Position numbers and translations under genes: made by a program
Shown: one piece after another, positions 1 through 7,877 of the stretch
Numbering within the stretch: the stretch's first letter is position 1
How the letters are laid out: every line of letters starts with the position of its first letter
Notes under the pieces: model-generated
Database searches by the model: none
The model's input: the letters and a program-made list of their open reading frames with translations, nothing else
What the model was told of the DNA's origin: nothing
DNA from: Clostridiales bacterium
GTDB lineage: Bacteria > Bacillota > Clostridia > Saccharofermentanales > Saccharofermentanaceae
Assembly (NCBI GenBank): GCA_017480325.1
Contig: JAFVAY010000012.1
Coordinates: 87,816 to 151,815, forward strand
Length of the DNA: 64,000 nt
Direction: 5' to 3'

Positions 1-2
1 TG

Positions 3-722
3 CTTCCTTTTCGAGGAGGAGAAGAAACGAGCGAACGCTTTACCAAGAAAGATATTCCGTACCTTATCGGCATGGTGATCTTAGACATAATCGCGCCGGT
101 ATCACTGATGTTTGCTCTGACAGGCTCCCCCGCTGCCAACATCTCGCTTATCAATAACTTCGAGATCGTAACGACGTCTATTATTGCCCTGGTTTTGTTC
201 AAGGAGAAGATATCGGCTAAGCTCTGGTCAGGGATAACGCTTATAACGATCGCAAGCATCCTTCTGTCCTTCGAAGGAAGCGAATCACTCACATTCTCGC
301 GCTACTCGTTATTCGCGCTTATCGCCTGTCTGGCGTGGGGATTCGAGAATAACTGCACACGAACGCTCTCATCCAAGGATCCTGCCAAAATCGTTGTCGT
401 TAAAGGCATAGGTTCAGGAACCGGAGCGGTAATCGTCGCTTTGCTTACAGGCGAGAGTTTATCCTTATCACCTCATATCATCTACGCACTTTTGCTGGGC
501 TTTGCCGCATACGGGTTAAGCGTTTTTTTCTACATAAGAGCCCAAAGATATCTGGGCGCCGCGAAGACCAGCGCGTATTATGCAGTCTCGCCTTTTATCG
601 GCGCGCTGTTGTCCCTGATAATTTATAAAGAACTCCCGACACTCCTATTGATAATCGCATTCCTGATAATGGCTGTCGGCGCAGTAGTTGTCACGAAGGA
701 ACAGAACGATAGCCTTACTTAA
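3..722 (+). CDS. EamA/DMT-family transporter, C-terminal part
   Basis: The reading frame is open from the left window edge, so this is the last 239 residues of a longer protein whose start lies outside. It shows about seven hydrophobic helices separated by very short polar turns, with the internal-repeat look of drug/metabolite (EamA) exporters; a complete member has about ten helices and 290-300 residues. A motif of the type N-N-F-E-I near residue 48 followed by a LFKEK loop is typical of the second EamA repeat. The protein sits in the cytoplasmic membrane and probably exports a small metabolite; the substrate cannot be told. It converges on the hydrolase that follows, with 2 bp between stop codons. 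Confidence 0.8.
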   Translation, partial: LPFRGGEETSERFTKKDIPYLIGMVILDIIAPVSLMFALTGSPAANISLINNFEIVTTSIIALVLFKEKISAKLWSGITLITIASILLSFEGSESLTFSRYSLFALIACLAWGFENNCTRTLSSKDPAKIVVVKGIGSGTGAVIVALLTGESLSLSPHIIYALLLGFAAYGLSVFFYIRAQRYLGAAKTSAYYAVSPFIGALLSLIIYKELPTLLLIIAFLIMAVGAVVVTKEQNDSLT

Positions 723-724
723 CC

Positions 725-1624
725 TTACTTCTGCTCACTCATAAAACGATCTATAACATCGATAAAATTATCCGTGTCAAACATCATTGCAAGATGTCCC
801 CCGCTTATTTCCCTGTTTACAACCGGATCCGGCATATCGTTAATAAGACCTTCCTTAACATCTGCCGTAAAGGTATCGTCATCCTCCGGCTCTATAACAA
901 GAATGCGCCCCCTCAAGTATTCAAAATCCTCTTTACGATGCGTCCCAAGGTGGTTTCTAAGATCACAAAGAAGCCTTGTCATATGTATAAAATACTCTCT
1001 CGTAAGATCCGGCTTCAGATAATCGATAAAGTCCTTTACCACCCTCTGCCCTGCGGGGTTATCTTTCATCTTTACTTTGAAAGCAAGATTAAGAAGGACC
1101 GGAAGCAAAGACATCGGCAGCTTCTTGTATGTCTTGATATCCTTCTTCTCCTTTTCTTCGCTGAACATGTTTACAAGACATTTCATTCCTTCATATCTTA
1201 AGTTACCCGTCATTGATGCAGTGGAAGTAAGTATGAGTCCTTTAACAACCTCCGGATGTTTCTTTGCAATTATCTGAGCCAGAGCCCCGCCGTACGACTG
1301 TCCCCACAGATATACGTTCGTGGCGCCAATATTCTTAATAAGCTCTGCAATTGCATCCGCCATGGCTTCATTATCTGTAAAGCCCAACGGATAGTTAAAG
1401 TTAATAAGCGAATACTTCTCCGTAAATGCTCTTGCCATTCCTGCAAATGCATCACCAAGTCCCGAACCGCCTGCCAACATCAGCATCGTCGCATCAACCT
1501 TTGGATCAGGGTTTTTGTAATACCTGTAAGTAAAATCTTTCCCGAGGATTTTTATCGTCTTTCTCGGTGCGACCGAGTCAAAATATTCAAATTCCTTCTT
1601 TACATCAATAGATTCAAAATTCAT
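725..1624 (-). CDS. alpha/beta hydrolase
   Basis: A 299-residue soluble alpha/beta-hydrolase fold protein. The oxyanion loop reads AGGSG at residues 51-55, the nucleophile elbow is W-G-Q-S-Y-G-G with Ser110, the acid lies in an IEPEDDDTF segment near residue 250, and the catalytic His is in SGGHLA near 279. Its start codon overlaps the stop of the upstream TetR gene (ATGA), with GGAGATAATGT in front, so the two are translationally coupled and the regulator most likely controls this enzyme. It is clearly paralogous to the hydrolase at 18558-19412, sharing the GGHLA and late Asp segments. The substrate is unknown; an ester or lactone is the family expectation. Confidence 0.85.
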   Translation of the reverse strand: MNFESIDVKKEFEYFDSVAPRKTIKILGKDFTYRYYKNPDPKVDATMLMLAGGSGLGDAFAGMARAFTEKYSLINFNYPLGFTDNEAMADAIAELIKNIGATNVYLWGQSYGGALAQIIAKKHPEVVKGLILTSTASMTGNLRYEGMKCLVNMFSEEKEKKDIKTYKKLPMSLLPVLLNLAFKVKMKDNPAGQRVVKDFIDYLKPDLTREYFIHMTRLLCDLRNHLGTHRKEDFEYLRGRILVIEPEDDDTFTADVKEGLINDMPDPVVNREISGGHLAMMFDTDNFIDVIDRFMSEQK

Positions 1625-2193
1625 ACATTATCTCCATTAACAATATATTCAGCAAGAGCCTTACAATACTGCTTCATAGAAGCTTTGTAGCCTCTTTCAC
1701 CCTTTATGCTATTATCAGAGGAAGCCAGAGCCAGTATATGGAACATCGACACTATTACCTCTGGCTTCCCATTGTACTTTTCCAGCTTTCCGAAGAGCTC
1801 CTGTGCAAAGCTCTCACTATCGTTCCCAACATCACCGTCCGGAAGTTTTCTTACGATCTGCTTTATCTCTTCTGTTGTGAAATACTCATACACAGTTTTC
1901 ACATGCGTATATCTGTAATAAAGGCACTCTGTTATCTCGTCAATGGAAGCTCGGGGTGAAAGCTTCTTCAGAGGCTCCCTGTTCTTTTCCTTAATCCGTT
2001 GCATTATCTCGTAAAAGAACGCTTCCTTAGAGTCAAAGAAGTTATAGAAGGTTCCCTTTGCAACTCCTACCTCTAACGCGACTTCCTCGACAGATATGTA
2101 CTTATACCTCTTGCTCTCGAGCAACTTCAAGCCCGTGTCTAACATCTTCTCACGTAGAACATCTCTGTCTTCCTGCGTAAAAATCTTAGGCAT
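1621..2193 (-). CDS. TetR-family transcriptional regulator
   Basis: A 190-residue regulator with an N-terminal TetR helix-turn-helix of the form VEEVALEVGVAKGTFYNFF, followed by an all-helical ligand/dimer domain. The start chosen is the ATG at 2193 (MPKIFTQED), because AAGGAGAG sits 7 nt upstream and the only upstream in-frame ATG falls just downstream of the -10 box, inside the operator. It is transcribed from a consensus promoter overlapped by a perfect 8-bp inverted repeat, as expected for autorepression. It heads a two-gene unit with the alpha/beta hydrolase, whose ATG overlaps its TGA. Confidence 0.88.
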   Translation of the reverse strand: MPKIFTQEDRDVLREKMLDTGLKLLESKRYKYISVEEVALEVGVAKGTFYNFFDSKEAFFYEIMQRIKEKNREPLKKLSPRASIDEITECLYYRYTHVKTVYEYFTTEEIKQIVRKLPDGDVGNDSESFAQELFGKLEKYNGKPEVIVSMFHILALASSDNSIKGERGYKASMKQYCKALAEYIVNGDNV

Positions 2194-2205
2194 TCTCACT
2201 CTCCT

Positions 2206-2234
2206 TAATGACTCGTTTTGTTTTGTAGTCATTA
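2206..2234 (-). promoter_or_regulatory. TetR operator, 8-bp inverted repeat
   Basis: TAATGACT, 13 nt, AGTCATTA: both arms are exact reverse complements. The repeat overlaps the -10 box of the tetR promoter and ends before the ribosome binding site, so a bound dimer would block transcription. The half-site (AATGAC) also occurs in the operator of the TetR gene at 6815-7483, but there with only 5 nt between arms. Confidence 0.7.
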
Positions 2235-2259
2235 TAAGAATATATTTACCTCTTGTCAA
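2231..2259 (-). promoter_or_regulatory. sigma-A promoter of tetR-hydrolase unit
   Basis: On the minus strand TTGACA (2254-2259), 17-nt spacer, TATAAT (2231-2236): a perfect housekeeping promoter, placing transcription start around 2224, about 30 nt before the chosen ATG. Confidence 0.85.
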
Positions 2260-2273
2260 TTATATTAAGTCAC

Positions 2274-3470
2274 TTACAACCCTATACTTCTGAACGCCTG
2301 ATCCAGATCCGAGATAATATCCTCCGGCTCCTCCAGCCCTACAGAGAAACGTATAAACCCTTTTCGGAATTTCTCGGGATATAGATTGATTCGCTCGTCA
2401 TAGCTCGGCTGCGGAAAGATCAGGCTCTCGTCGTGCCCCAGAGACACTGCGAAAGTAACCACCTTCAAAGCAGCGCAGAACCGCTCTACAGCTTTGTCGT
2501 CTGCATTGATTCCGAAGGAGATCACTCCGCCGTAACCGTTCTTCATCTGACGCTTTGCAAGTTCATGTCCCGGATTACTCGGAAGTCCCGGATACGATAC
2601 GAAAGTCACATTCTCACGCTGCTCCAGCCACTCGGCAATCTTCTGTGAAGAATCGTTGATCCTTTGCATACGAAGAGGAAACGTAACGGATCCTCTGAAA
2701 ATCTGCCATGCATTGAAGGGACTTATAACTGCACCGACATTTACCTGAGCTTCGTATCTTATCCTGTCCATCGTCTCGAGGTCATTCGATATGATTGCTC
2801 CTCCCTGGGCATCACCGTGTCCGTTGATGAATTTCGTCAACGCTTCAACAACAAAATCTGCACCGTATTCCAAAGGTTTCTGATTCAATGGCGATGCGAA
2901 AGTATTATCAACAGACACGAGAGCGCCGTTCTCATGAGCAATCTTTACTATTGCTTCTATGTCAGTAACTCCGTTAGTCGGATTGTCGGGTGTCTCGATG
3001 TGAACGAGTCTTGTTCCGGGGGTTATCGCAGCTTTAACTTCTTCCAAATCAGTCATATCGACCATAACCGTCTCAACTCCGAACTTATTATTGAACAGTT
3101 CATGGAACATACGGTAAACCGCCATGTAACTGACCTTCGGATATACGACGCGGTCTCCGGTTTTTAGAAGCGTCCAGAAAAGCGCATGCAATGCTCCGAC
3201 TCCGCTTGCCAGAACTATCGCATCGTCGGCTTCATGTAAAGCTGCAATCTTCTCTTCCAGCCAATGCTGATTGGCATTACCGTTACGGGAATACATCAGA
3301 AGATCTGTCGATGAATAATTCACCTTAGACAGATCGTCCGGAAGCTTATAGCTGTTTGCCATATGAAGAGGGCGTCTTACTGCACCCGTCTCGGCATCGT
3401 AATCCGTACCGGTGTGAATCGCCTGTGTTGCAATTCCATATTCGCTGTATTTATTCTCTTTCTTTGCCAT
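2274..3470 (-). CDS. Cys/Met metabolism PLP-dependent lyase/synthase
   Basis: A 398-residue fold-type I PLP enzyme of the cystathionine gamma-synthase / methionine gamma-lyase group, acting in sulfur amino acid metabolism. The PLP Schiff-base lysine is Lys213 in ALTKFINGHGD, and Asp188 in VDNT would hold the pyridine nitrogen; the phosphate-binding SGVGALHA segment is near 89-96. The ATG at 3470 is preferred over an upstream ATG at 3590 because AGGAGA precedes it and homologues begin near here. metE, its LysR regulator and a metQ remnant lie elsewhere in the window. Substrate (cystathionine, O-acyl-homoserine or methionine) cannot be decided from sequence alone. Confidence 0.85.
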   Translation of the reverse strand: MAKKENKYSEYGIATQAIHTGTDYDAETGAVRRPLHMANSYKLPDDLSKVNYSSTDLLMYSRNGNANQHWLEEKIAALHEADDAIVLASGVGALHALFWTLLKTGDRVVYPKVSYMAVYRMFHELFNNKFGVETVMVDMTDLEEVKAAITPGTRLVHIETPDNPTNGVTDIEAIVKIAHENGALVSVDNTFASPLNQKPLEYGADFVVEALTKFINGHGDAQGGAIISNDLETMDRIRYEAQVNVGAVISPFNAWQIFRGSVTFPLRMQRINDSSQKIAEWLEQRENVTFVSYPGLPSNPGHELAKRQMKNGYGGVISFGINADDKAVERFCAALKVVTFAVSLGHDESLIFPQPSYDERINLYPEKFRKGFIRFSVGLEEPEDIISDLDQAFRSIGL

Positions 3471-3555
3471 ATAAAATAATCTCCTGTAGAAGTTCTGGCT
3501 GTTACGCCTATCATCTTGGTAGGTTATTATTTTATCATAGTATTTTCGAGAGAGT

Positions 3556-4236
3556 TCAGGAGTGTATTTCTCCTCCCCTACTTGTAGCAAACAAAGCCAT
3601 AAACACTGTAAACAAACCGATGCTTTGTTGTCCCATGCTGAATATTCCGTTTACAAACGGGGTCTGCGGAAGGATCTTTGACAATACAACACAGAAAAGC
3701 ATGCAAACTAATGGATTTACAAGGCACATCCAGCGCTTCGAAAAGATATTTCCCTTAAGACAGGAAAAGAAAAACACCACTGTCATGCACGCATATCCTA
3801 TTGCCGCAGGTATACTTACGAGAATAAAGGTATTGAAGATATCCATGGAAAAATCCTGTGCCTGATCAAATCCGCAGGACATAAGTTTATTGTAAGTATA
3901 TGCTGTGATAGAAAATACATTATGGTAAAGCGTACCCACTGATACAAATACAAACGCCGATATCAAAAACAATTTGGATAGTCCGTCGTTATTTCTCTTC
4001 ATTCGAAGATAAATCCCGTAGAATCCAGAGAACATGAGAAGCAACGCCACAACACCCAAGAATCCGGCAATTGCAAATCTTACAGGATCAACATCCGCCC
4101 ATCTATAAGAGAAACTGATCCCGACGATTCTATTTCCGAAGCCGGGCATCGGAGTAAAATACCCCAGAAGAATATCTCCTATAAAGCAAATGACCGCTCC
4201 GATCATCGCGATAATATATAATCTCTTTTCCTTCAT
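3556..4236 (-). CDS. six-to-seven-helix membrane protein, DUF6796-like
   Basis: 226 residues with about seven transmembrane helices. The first helix carries the GDILLGYF(T/S)P motif typical of the DUF6796 group, and a conserved GxLYHN segment lies mid-protein. The function of the family is unknown to me. A second member with the same plan (GDLSLSLITP in helix 2, 240 residues) is encoded at 30610-31332. No good ribosome binding site is visible in front of this ATG. Upstream lie a 13-bp palindrome and the first phased repeat array. Confidence 0.6.
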   Translation of the reverse strand: MKEKRLYIIAMIGAVICFIGDILLGYFTPMPGFGNRIVGISFSYRWADVDPVRFAIAGFLGVVALLLMFSGFYGIYLRMKRNNDGLSKLFLISAFVFVSVGTLYHNVFSITAYTYNKLMSCGFDQAQDFSMDIFNTFILVSIPAAIGYACMTVVFFFSCLKGNIFSKRWMCLVNPLVCMLFCVVLSKILPQTPFVNGIFSMGQQSIGLFTVFMALFATSRGGEIHS

Positions 4237-4263
4237 TTATTGTTCATTCGTAGCTTTTGACTT

Positions 4264-4276
4264 CACGGAATCCGTG
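4264..4276. promoter_or_regulatory. 13-bp palindrome upstream of DUF6796-like gene
   Basis: CACGGA-A-TCCGTG, a perfect inverted repeat 28 bp upstream of the membrane-protein start codon. Its position suits an operator, but no convincing -10/-35 pair accompanies it. Confidence 0.35.
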
Positions 4277-4299
4277 GTAATAATGCAATTGGATTATCT

Positions 4300-4494
4300 C
4301 TATACCAAGTCATAAAGCTATGCCAGTTTGGTATAGAAACAAATCACTTTGACTATACCATACTGATATTAGAAAGTTTATTGGTATAGAATTTTCTGAA
4401 AACTCTATACCAAAAATCGGCTGTACATCATGATGGTATAGAAATGTTGTTATTTTTCTATACCAACCATTAAACGATAACAAAAATGGTATAG
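4300..4494. repeat. phased inverted-repeat array 1 (8 half-sites, ~53-bp period)
   Basis: Eight copies of a 7-9 bp half-site alternate in orientation. Forward CTATACCA(A) starts at 4300, 4353, 4405 and 4458; reverse (T)TGGTATAG, aligned on the first T, starts at 4328, 4381, 4433 and 4486. Forward-to-reverse steps are 28, 28, 28, 28 and reverse-to-forward 25, 24, 25, giving a 52-53 bp period. The 15-20 nt between half-sites show no mutual similarity. The array fills the gap between a gene remnant and the DUF6796-like gene. It is not a CRISPR array, because the conserved parts are half-sites only, and it has no overall direction since it equals its own inverted plan. Confidence 0.9.
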
Positions 4495-4537
4495 GGAACT
4501 ATATTCGCTTCTTCATTTACTCGAGCTACACTTTCAA

Positions 4538-4775
4538 TCAGTTATCAGGAATATACTTCAAAAGTGCGTTCCAAGAAGGCATAGCCTTACTGGGGTGAGA
4601 TCCTCTATATTCATTGAACTTCTCGAGGATATAGATATTCTCTTTGACTCCATTCTTCGCATGATCCGAGACACAAAGGTTGCCAAGATAAACACATCAT
4701 TAAATCTTCAAATGTCTTCACATCCTTAAAAGAGGACCAGACATTCTCGGTCTCCGAGAGCATAAGATCAATGCT
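4538..4775 (-). pseudogene. remnant of an unidentified gene, frameshifted
   Basis: Reading the minus strand gives a protein-like C-terminus ending IPDN-stop, with a segment NGVKENIYILEKFNEYRG in one frame and MLSETENVWSSFKDVKTFED in another just upstream. A single frameshift around 4690 is needed to join them, and no start or ribosome binding site is present. I do not recognise the family. It lies directly downstream of the acetyltransferase and next to array 1, and I read it as the decayed tail of a lost gene. Confidence 0.45.
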
Positions 4776-5390
4776 TTATTCTCTTATCAGATCATACATA
4801 TGGAAGTGTTCGCCGCAACTTCTCACACGGTCAAGCTTCATGCCGAGATGCTGATATCTGAGGCTCTTATCTTTGTCGTCAGTATCAAGAATTACCGGAA
4901 GACTTGACTTATCAGCCAGATCATATACATATTCCATTATTTGCCTCATGTACCCCTGCTTCTGGTATTCCGGGCGTACTACGAGAACTTCAATCCTTAT
5001 GAATTTACGCTTTGCCTTCATCATCCTCGTCTCGATGGTATTGCCGTCAGCAAAGCATGCCGAGATAAATGCCTTCATATTTTTAAATCCTCCAAGGGCT
5101 TTCTTCTCGGCTGATATCATTCTCAATCCGTCGATTACACCTATCTTGCCGACACCTTCTCCCGAGAGTATCAGATATCCCTCCTGTTTCGGTGACGTGG
5201 CATATAGAAGACCGCTCCTGTAAGAAGCCAGAACAATGGCATTGATATAAGTATGCATATCCTCACGGCTTCTTATGTATTTGATAAGCCCGAGATCATC
5301 TTCATTGTATTTATAGTCATAGAATGCATCCGCGATTCTGCCGGATATCACCGATATCTCTTCCTGTGAAAGCCCCTGAAGCTTAATCAT
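4776..5390 (-). CDS. GNAT-family N-acetyltransferase
   Basis: 204 residues. The acetyl-CoA binding motif A is visible as VLVVRPEYQKQGYMRQIMEYVY (V-x-P-x-x-Q-x-x-G, around residues 149-166), followed by a beta strand with LDTDDKD and a C-terminal YxxLGMKLDR segment typical of GNAT motif B. The N-terminal half is less conserved and presumably binds the unknown acceptor. It is transcribed alone from a promoter carrying the GTTAG-N6-CTAAC operator, so it belongs to the shared regulon of this window. The downstream neighbour is a gene remnant. Confidence 0.75.
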   Translation of the reverse strand: MIKLQGLSQEEISVISGRIADAFYDYKYNEDDLGLIKYIRSREDMHTYINAIVLASYRSGLLYATSPKQEGYLILSGEGVGKIGVIDGLRMISAEKKALGGFKNMKAFISACFADGNTIETRMMKAKRKFIRIEVLVVRPEYQKQGYMRQIMEYVYDLADKSSLPVILDTDDKDKSLRYQHLGMKLDRVRSCGEHFHMYDLIRE

Positions 5391-5431
5391 ATGTTCTTCT
5401 CCTCTGCGATCGAATACGATTAATCGAGAGG

Positions 5432-5463
5432 ATTATACCCTAACAAGTTAGTCAACGCTAACT
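5432..5463 (-). promoter_or_regulatory. GTTAG-box promoter of acetyltransferase
   Basis: Minus strand: AGTTAG, 6 nt, CTAACT, then 9 nt and a perfect TATAAT (5432-5437). The inverted repeat is centred where the -35 element would be, and no good TTGACA is present. This is the first of seven promoters in the window with the same layout. Confidence 0.75.
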
Positions 5464-5476
5464 ATAATTTTAAGAA

Positions 5477-6451
5477 TTACAGATGAGTAAGCGACTCGAT
5501 AAACTCTCTCATATCCGCGCTAATTCTCTCACTTTCAAAGTCATGAACATAATGTCCGCAGTTAAGCTCTACTATCTCGACATTATCCCTGCTCTCGGCA
5601 AAGTCATATGTGCATCCGCGCCAGGTCTCGGTATCAAGACCAGTACCACCGGTGCCGTCAGATATGAAGAGGATTATCGGGATGTCAGGAATCGTATTGC
5701 TTCTTATCTCATCGCATACCTCATCCGTCCATTCACCCTCATTAATTACATTCTCGTTCAGTATTCTGGCATATACAATCTGACGATATATTCTGATCTC
5801 GTCCTCCGTCAGATGTTCAGCACAAGGAATAATAAAATCATCTCCCAATAGTCTTAATAATCCGCTGCCACGTAGCATATCGACAAGCATATTTAAACCG
5901 GTACCCGAACCGCTTGAACCATCAATAATGTCATAGTGTTCAGGAACCGCCATATCAAGGCCTGCGATTGCTTCGACTTCATCAGGGAACTTTTGTGCCC
6001 ATAAAAGCGCCTCTACACCCGACATAGAATGCGGACAAAGAATAAACGGACCTTCTATCCCGAGAATGGAAAGAGCCTCCCTATCCTGTCTTAAGATCGT
6101 ATCAAAGTCACGATCACCATCCACCACATCAGAAAAACCGTAACCAAATTTCTCGATAACAACTATCCTGTAATCATCAGACAATAAACTGTACAATGCC
6201 TTAAAATCAAGTATCGGGCATGCCGTTCCTGACCCGGAAAGAAACACAAGTGTATGCTCTCCTTCCCCCTCCACATAGACAGTCATATTATGTCCGTCTA
6301 CTTCAACATGCTGTCCGAGAGGATTATCGAAGACAGCTGCCTCCTTCTTAAGCATTACCTTATTATAGATTGTGAGCCCTATAACAAATACAATTAATGC
6401 TGCAAAAATAACAAGTAATACTTTTACGATGTTTTTAAGTGCTTTCTTCAT
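5477..6451 (-). CDS. membrane-anchored alpha/beta hydrolase
   Basis: 324 residues: an N-terminal hydrophobic helix (residues 8-29) acting as signal anchor, then an alpha/beta-hydrolase domain facing outside. The oxyanion strand is FLSGSG (70-75), the nucleophile Ser142 lies in C-P-H-S-M-S-G, and the catalytic His is in ELNCGHYVHDFE near residue 300. The start codon lies inside the 3' end of the truncated paralogue upstream (17-bp overlap in another frame). Order on the minus strand is tetR, truncated hydrolase, this gene. Probably an exported or cell-surface esterase/lipase controlled by that TetR. Confidence 0.82.
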   Translation of the reverse strand: MKKALKNIVKVLLVIFAALIVFVIGLTIYNKVMLKKEAAVFDNPLGQHVEVDGHNMTVYVEGEGEHTLVFLSGSGTACPILDFKALYSLLSDDYRIVVIEKFGYGFSDVVDGDRDFDTILRQDREALSILGIEGPFILCPHSMSGVEALLWAQKFPDEVEAIAGLDMAVPEHYDIIDGSSGSGTGLNMLVDMLRGSGLLRLLGDDFIIPCAEHLTEDEIRIYRQIVYARILNENVINEGEWTDEVCDEIRSNTIPDIPIILFISDGTGGTGLDTETWRGCTYDFAESRDNVEIVELNCGHYVHDFESERISADMREFIESLTHL

Positions 6452-6818
6452 TCTCTAAGCTCTCCAACTGTTTTCCCAGATTCTCAATAAACTCAGTCAT
6501 ATCTTCGCTTATTCGTTCGTACTCAAAGCTATGAACATTATGCCCGCAGTCAAGCTGTATAAGTGTTCCGTCAGAGGAAGCATCAGCCATAGTCTGCATG
6601 CTGTTAACCCACAGCTCATCGCCGCTGTTATCGACAGAAAGATACAGTATCATAGGCACATCAGGCAGAGGGGCAGAATTAAGTTCGTCATTTACTGCGA
6701 AAAGCACTTTTGCTTCCTGCTCTCTTGCCACAGTATCGTTGCAGATAATATGCATTGTTATCTCGGTAAGTATCTGTCTTTCTTCCGTTGACAGAGTACC
6801 TGAATAATCCAGACTCAC
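6435..6818 (-). pseudogene. truncated alpha/beta hydrolase (C-terminal third only)
   Basis: 127 residues that align with the last ~115 residues of the neighbouring 324-aa hydrolase: an LSTEERQILTEITMH helix, a PDVPMILYLSVD strand, and LDCGHNVHSFEYERIS carrying the catalytic His. The oxyanion loop and nucleophile Ser are missing, so it cannot be a working hydrolase. The ATG overlaps the tetR stop (ATGA), meaning an internal deletion has joined the tail of a tandem duplicate to the regulator while keeping a translatable frame. It may be expressed as a small protein or simply be a remnant. Confidence 0.75.
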
Positions 6819-7483
6819 TTGCCGGTTCCTCCCAACATAATGATCAACGACTCGGCAAGGCAGGAGAACATGTCCTCCGGGTTGTATCTGTTTTTATAAT
6901 TCTCGGATCCGAAGCTCTCTGACAGAAGATAATCAGTCTGGATTCCTCGGGCGGAAGCACTCATGAATTGCATTATGTTATCAAGTGATAAAGTCGGCTG
7001 AAGTGATTCTTTCTCGATGATTTCCTTAAGATACTCATTCATTAAGGCTTCGAGCGATATAATCGGATTTATTGCTTTCTTGTTGAGCCTCTCGCTGATC
7101 TTAAGTACTCTCTCGGGATCACTGACAGCGAAAGTATCCGCGTAAGCTGCTATCTTGAGGGTATCGGTGCCAGCACTGACTATCATATCCGATAACATCT
7201 TGCATGTTTGCCGTATTACAGCCTTCCATTCCTCTTCTTCATGAGTTAATCGGAGAAAACGTTCATTCAGATTATTACTTTGGTTAATTCTTAATAATAT
7301 ATCCAGCAGCACTTCATCCAGATTCTGATAGTATCTGTATATCACGCCATGCGAGAACCCGGTCTTCTCGATAATGTCTTTCATCTCAACAGATGTAAGA
7401 GGCTTAGACCTGCAGACCTCGTAAGCCGCATCAATTATCGCTTTTTTCTTATTCTCGATGTAATCTTCCGTAACTTTCGGCAT
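6815..7483 (-). CDS. TetR-family transcriptional regulator
   Basis: 222 residues: TetR DNA-binding domain (VEMKDIIEKTGFSHGVIYRYYQNLDEVL, about residues 31-58), then a helical ligand-binding domain. It starts the unit tetR - truncated hydrolase - membrane-anchored hydrolase, each pair overlapping, so it most likely represses the hydrolase and itself. Its promoter is a consensus one with an inverted repeat over the -10. Divergent from another tetR at 7878 across a 394-bp AT-rich gap. Confidence 0.87.
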   Translation of the reverse strand: MPKVTEDYIENKKKAIIDAAYEVCRSKPLTSVEMKDIIEKTGFSHGVIYRYYQNLDEVLLDILLRINQSNNLNERFLRLTHEEEEWKAVIRQTCKMLSDMIVSAGTDTLKIAAYADTFAVSDPERVLKISERLNKKAINPIISLEALMNEYLKEIIEKESLQPTLSLDNIMQFMSASARGIQTDYLLSESFGSENYKNRYNPEDMFSCLAESLIIMLGGTGK

Positions 7484-7497
7484 AAATCACCTCTAAC

Positions 7498-7542
7498 AAA
7501 ATGACTCCGTGTCATTTTATTAGAGTAAATATATCTTGTCAA
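7498..7542 (-). promoter_or_regulatory. promoter and operator of tetR (6815-7483)
   Basis: Minus strand TTGACA (7537-7542), 17-nt spacer, TAAAAT (7514-7519). The inverted repeat AAAATGAC-N5-GTCATTTT (7498-7518) covers the -10 and the start site. The plan matches the promoter at 2206-2259, which shares the AATGAC half-site, so the two TetR proteins may be related in binding specificity. Confidence 0.75.
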
Positions 7543-7597
7543 TAAAACCATTAGCAAGTCTGGGAACCATATTACTCATTTCCTCGAAAACATTTTT

Positions 7598-7785
7598 TAA
7601 TAATAAATTTTGATCAATATTATTATTTTATTTGTTGAGAATAAAAATTAGTAATACTTTTGCTCGATTTTTATTATTCAAAACAGTTTTCATGGAATTG
7701 AATAATATTTTCGACCTAAAAAGTATTATTTAAATAATCATAAACAGATTTTCGTAATATACTTTATTTGCTTCACAGTGATTTA
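7598..7785. repeat. candidate phased array 4, AT-rich, ~52-bp period
   Basis: In the AT-rich gap between two divergent tetR genes, TAATA-type half-sites start at 7601, 7652, 7703 and 7755 (steps 51, 51, 52). Inverted TATTA-type sites start at 7621, 7672 and 7724 (steps 51, 52), with a poor fourth near 7779. The strongest pair is AATAATA-T-TTTT facing AAAA-G-TATTATT at 7701-7730. The period matches arrays 1 to 3, but the pairing distances (20 and 31) differ and the base composition makes chance matches likely, so this is tentative. Confidence 0.35.
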
Positions 7786-7804
7786 CGTATGCTAATTATG
7801 GTTA

Positions 7805-7868
7805 TTGACAACTAACTACGATAATTATATATTCTCTTTGTGAACATTTTCAAAGAATGGTCACAAGG
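7805..7868 (+). promoter_or_regulatory. promoter and dyad of tetR (7878-8471)
   Basis: TTGACA (7805-7810), 17-nt spacer, TATATT (7828-7833). Just downstream, CTTTGTGA at 7836-7843 faces TCACAAGG at 7861-7868 (seven of eight paired), overlapping the AAGGAG ribosome binding site; this is a likely autoregulatory operator. Confidence 0.7.
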
Positions 7869-7877
7869 AGACAATAA

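Noticed and set aside
4300..4494. CRISPR array (also at 27567-27760)
   Set aside because: Only 9-bp half-sites in alternating orientation are conserved; there is no 24-37-nt identical repeat, no leader and no cas gene in the window.
7811..7833. Eighth GTTAG-box at the tetR promoter
   Set aside because: Only a CTAAC half-site is present inside a canonical TTGACA-N17 promoter; the other arm is missing and the spacing to the -10 differs.
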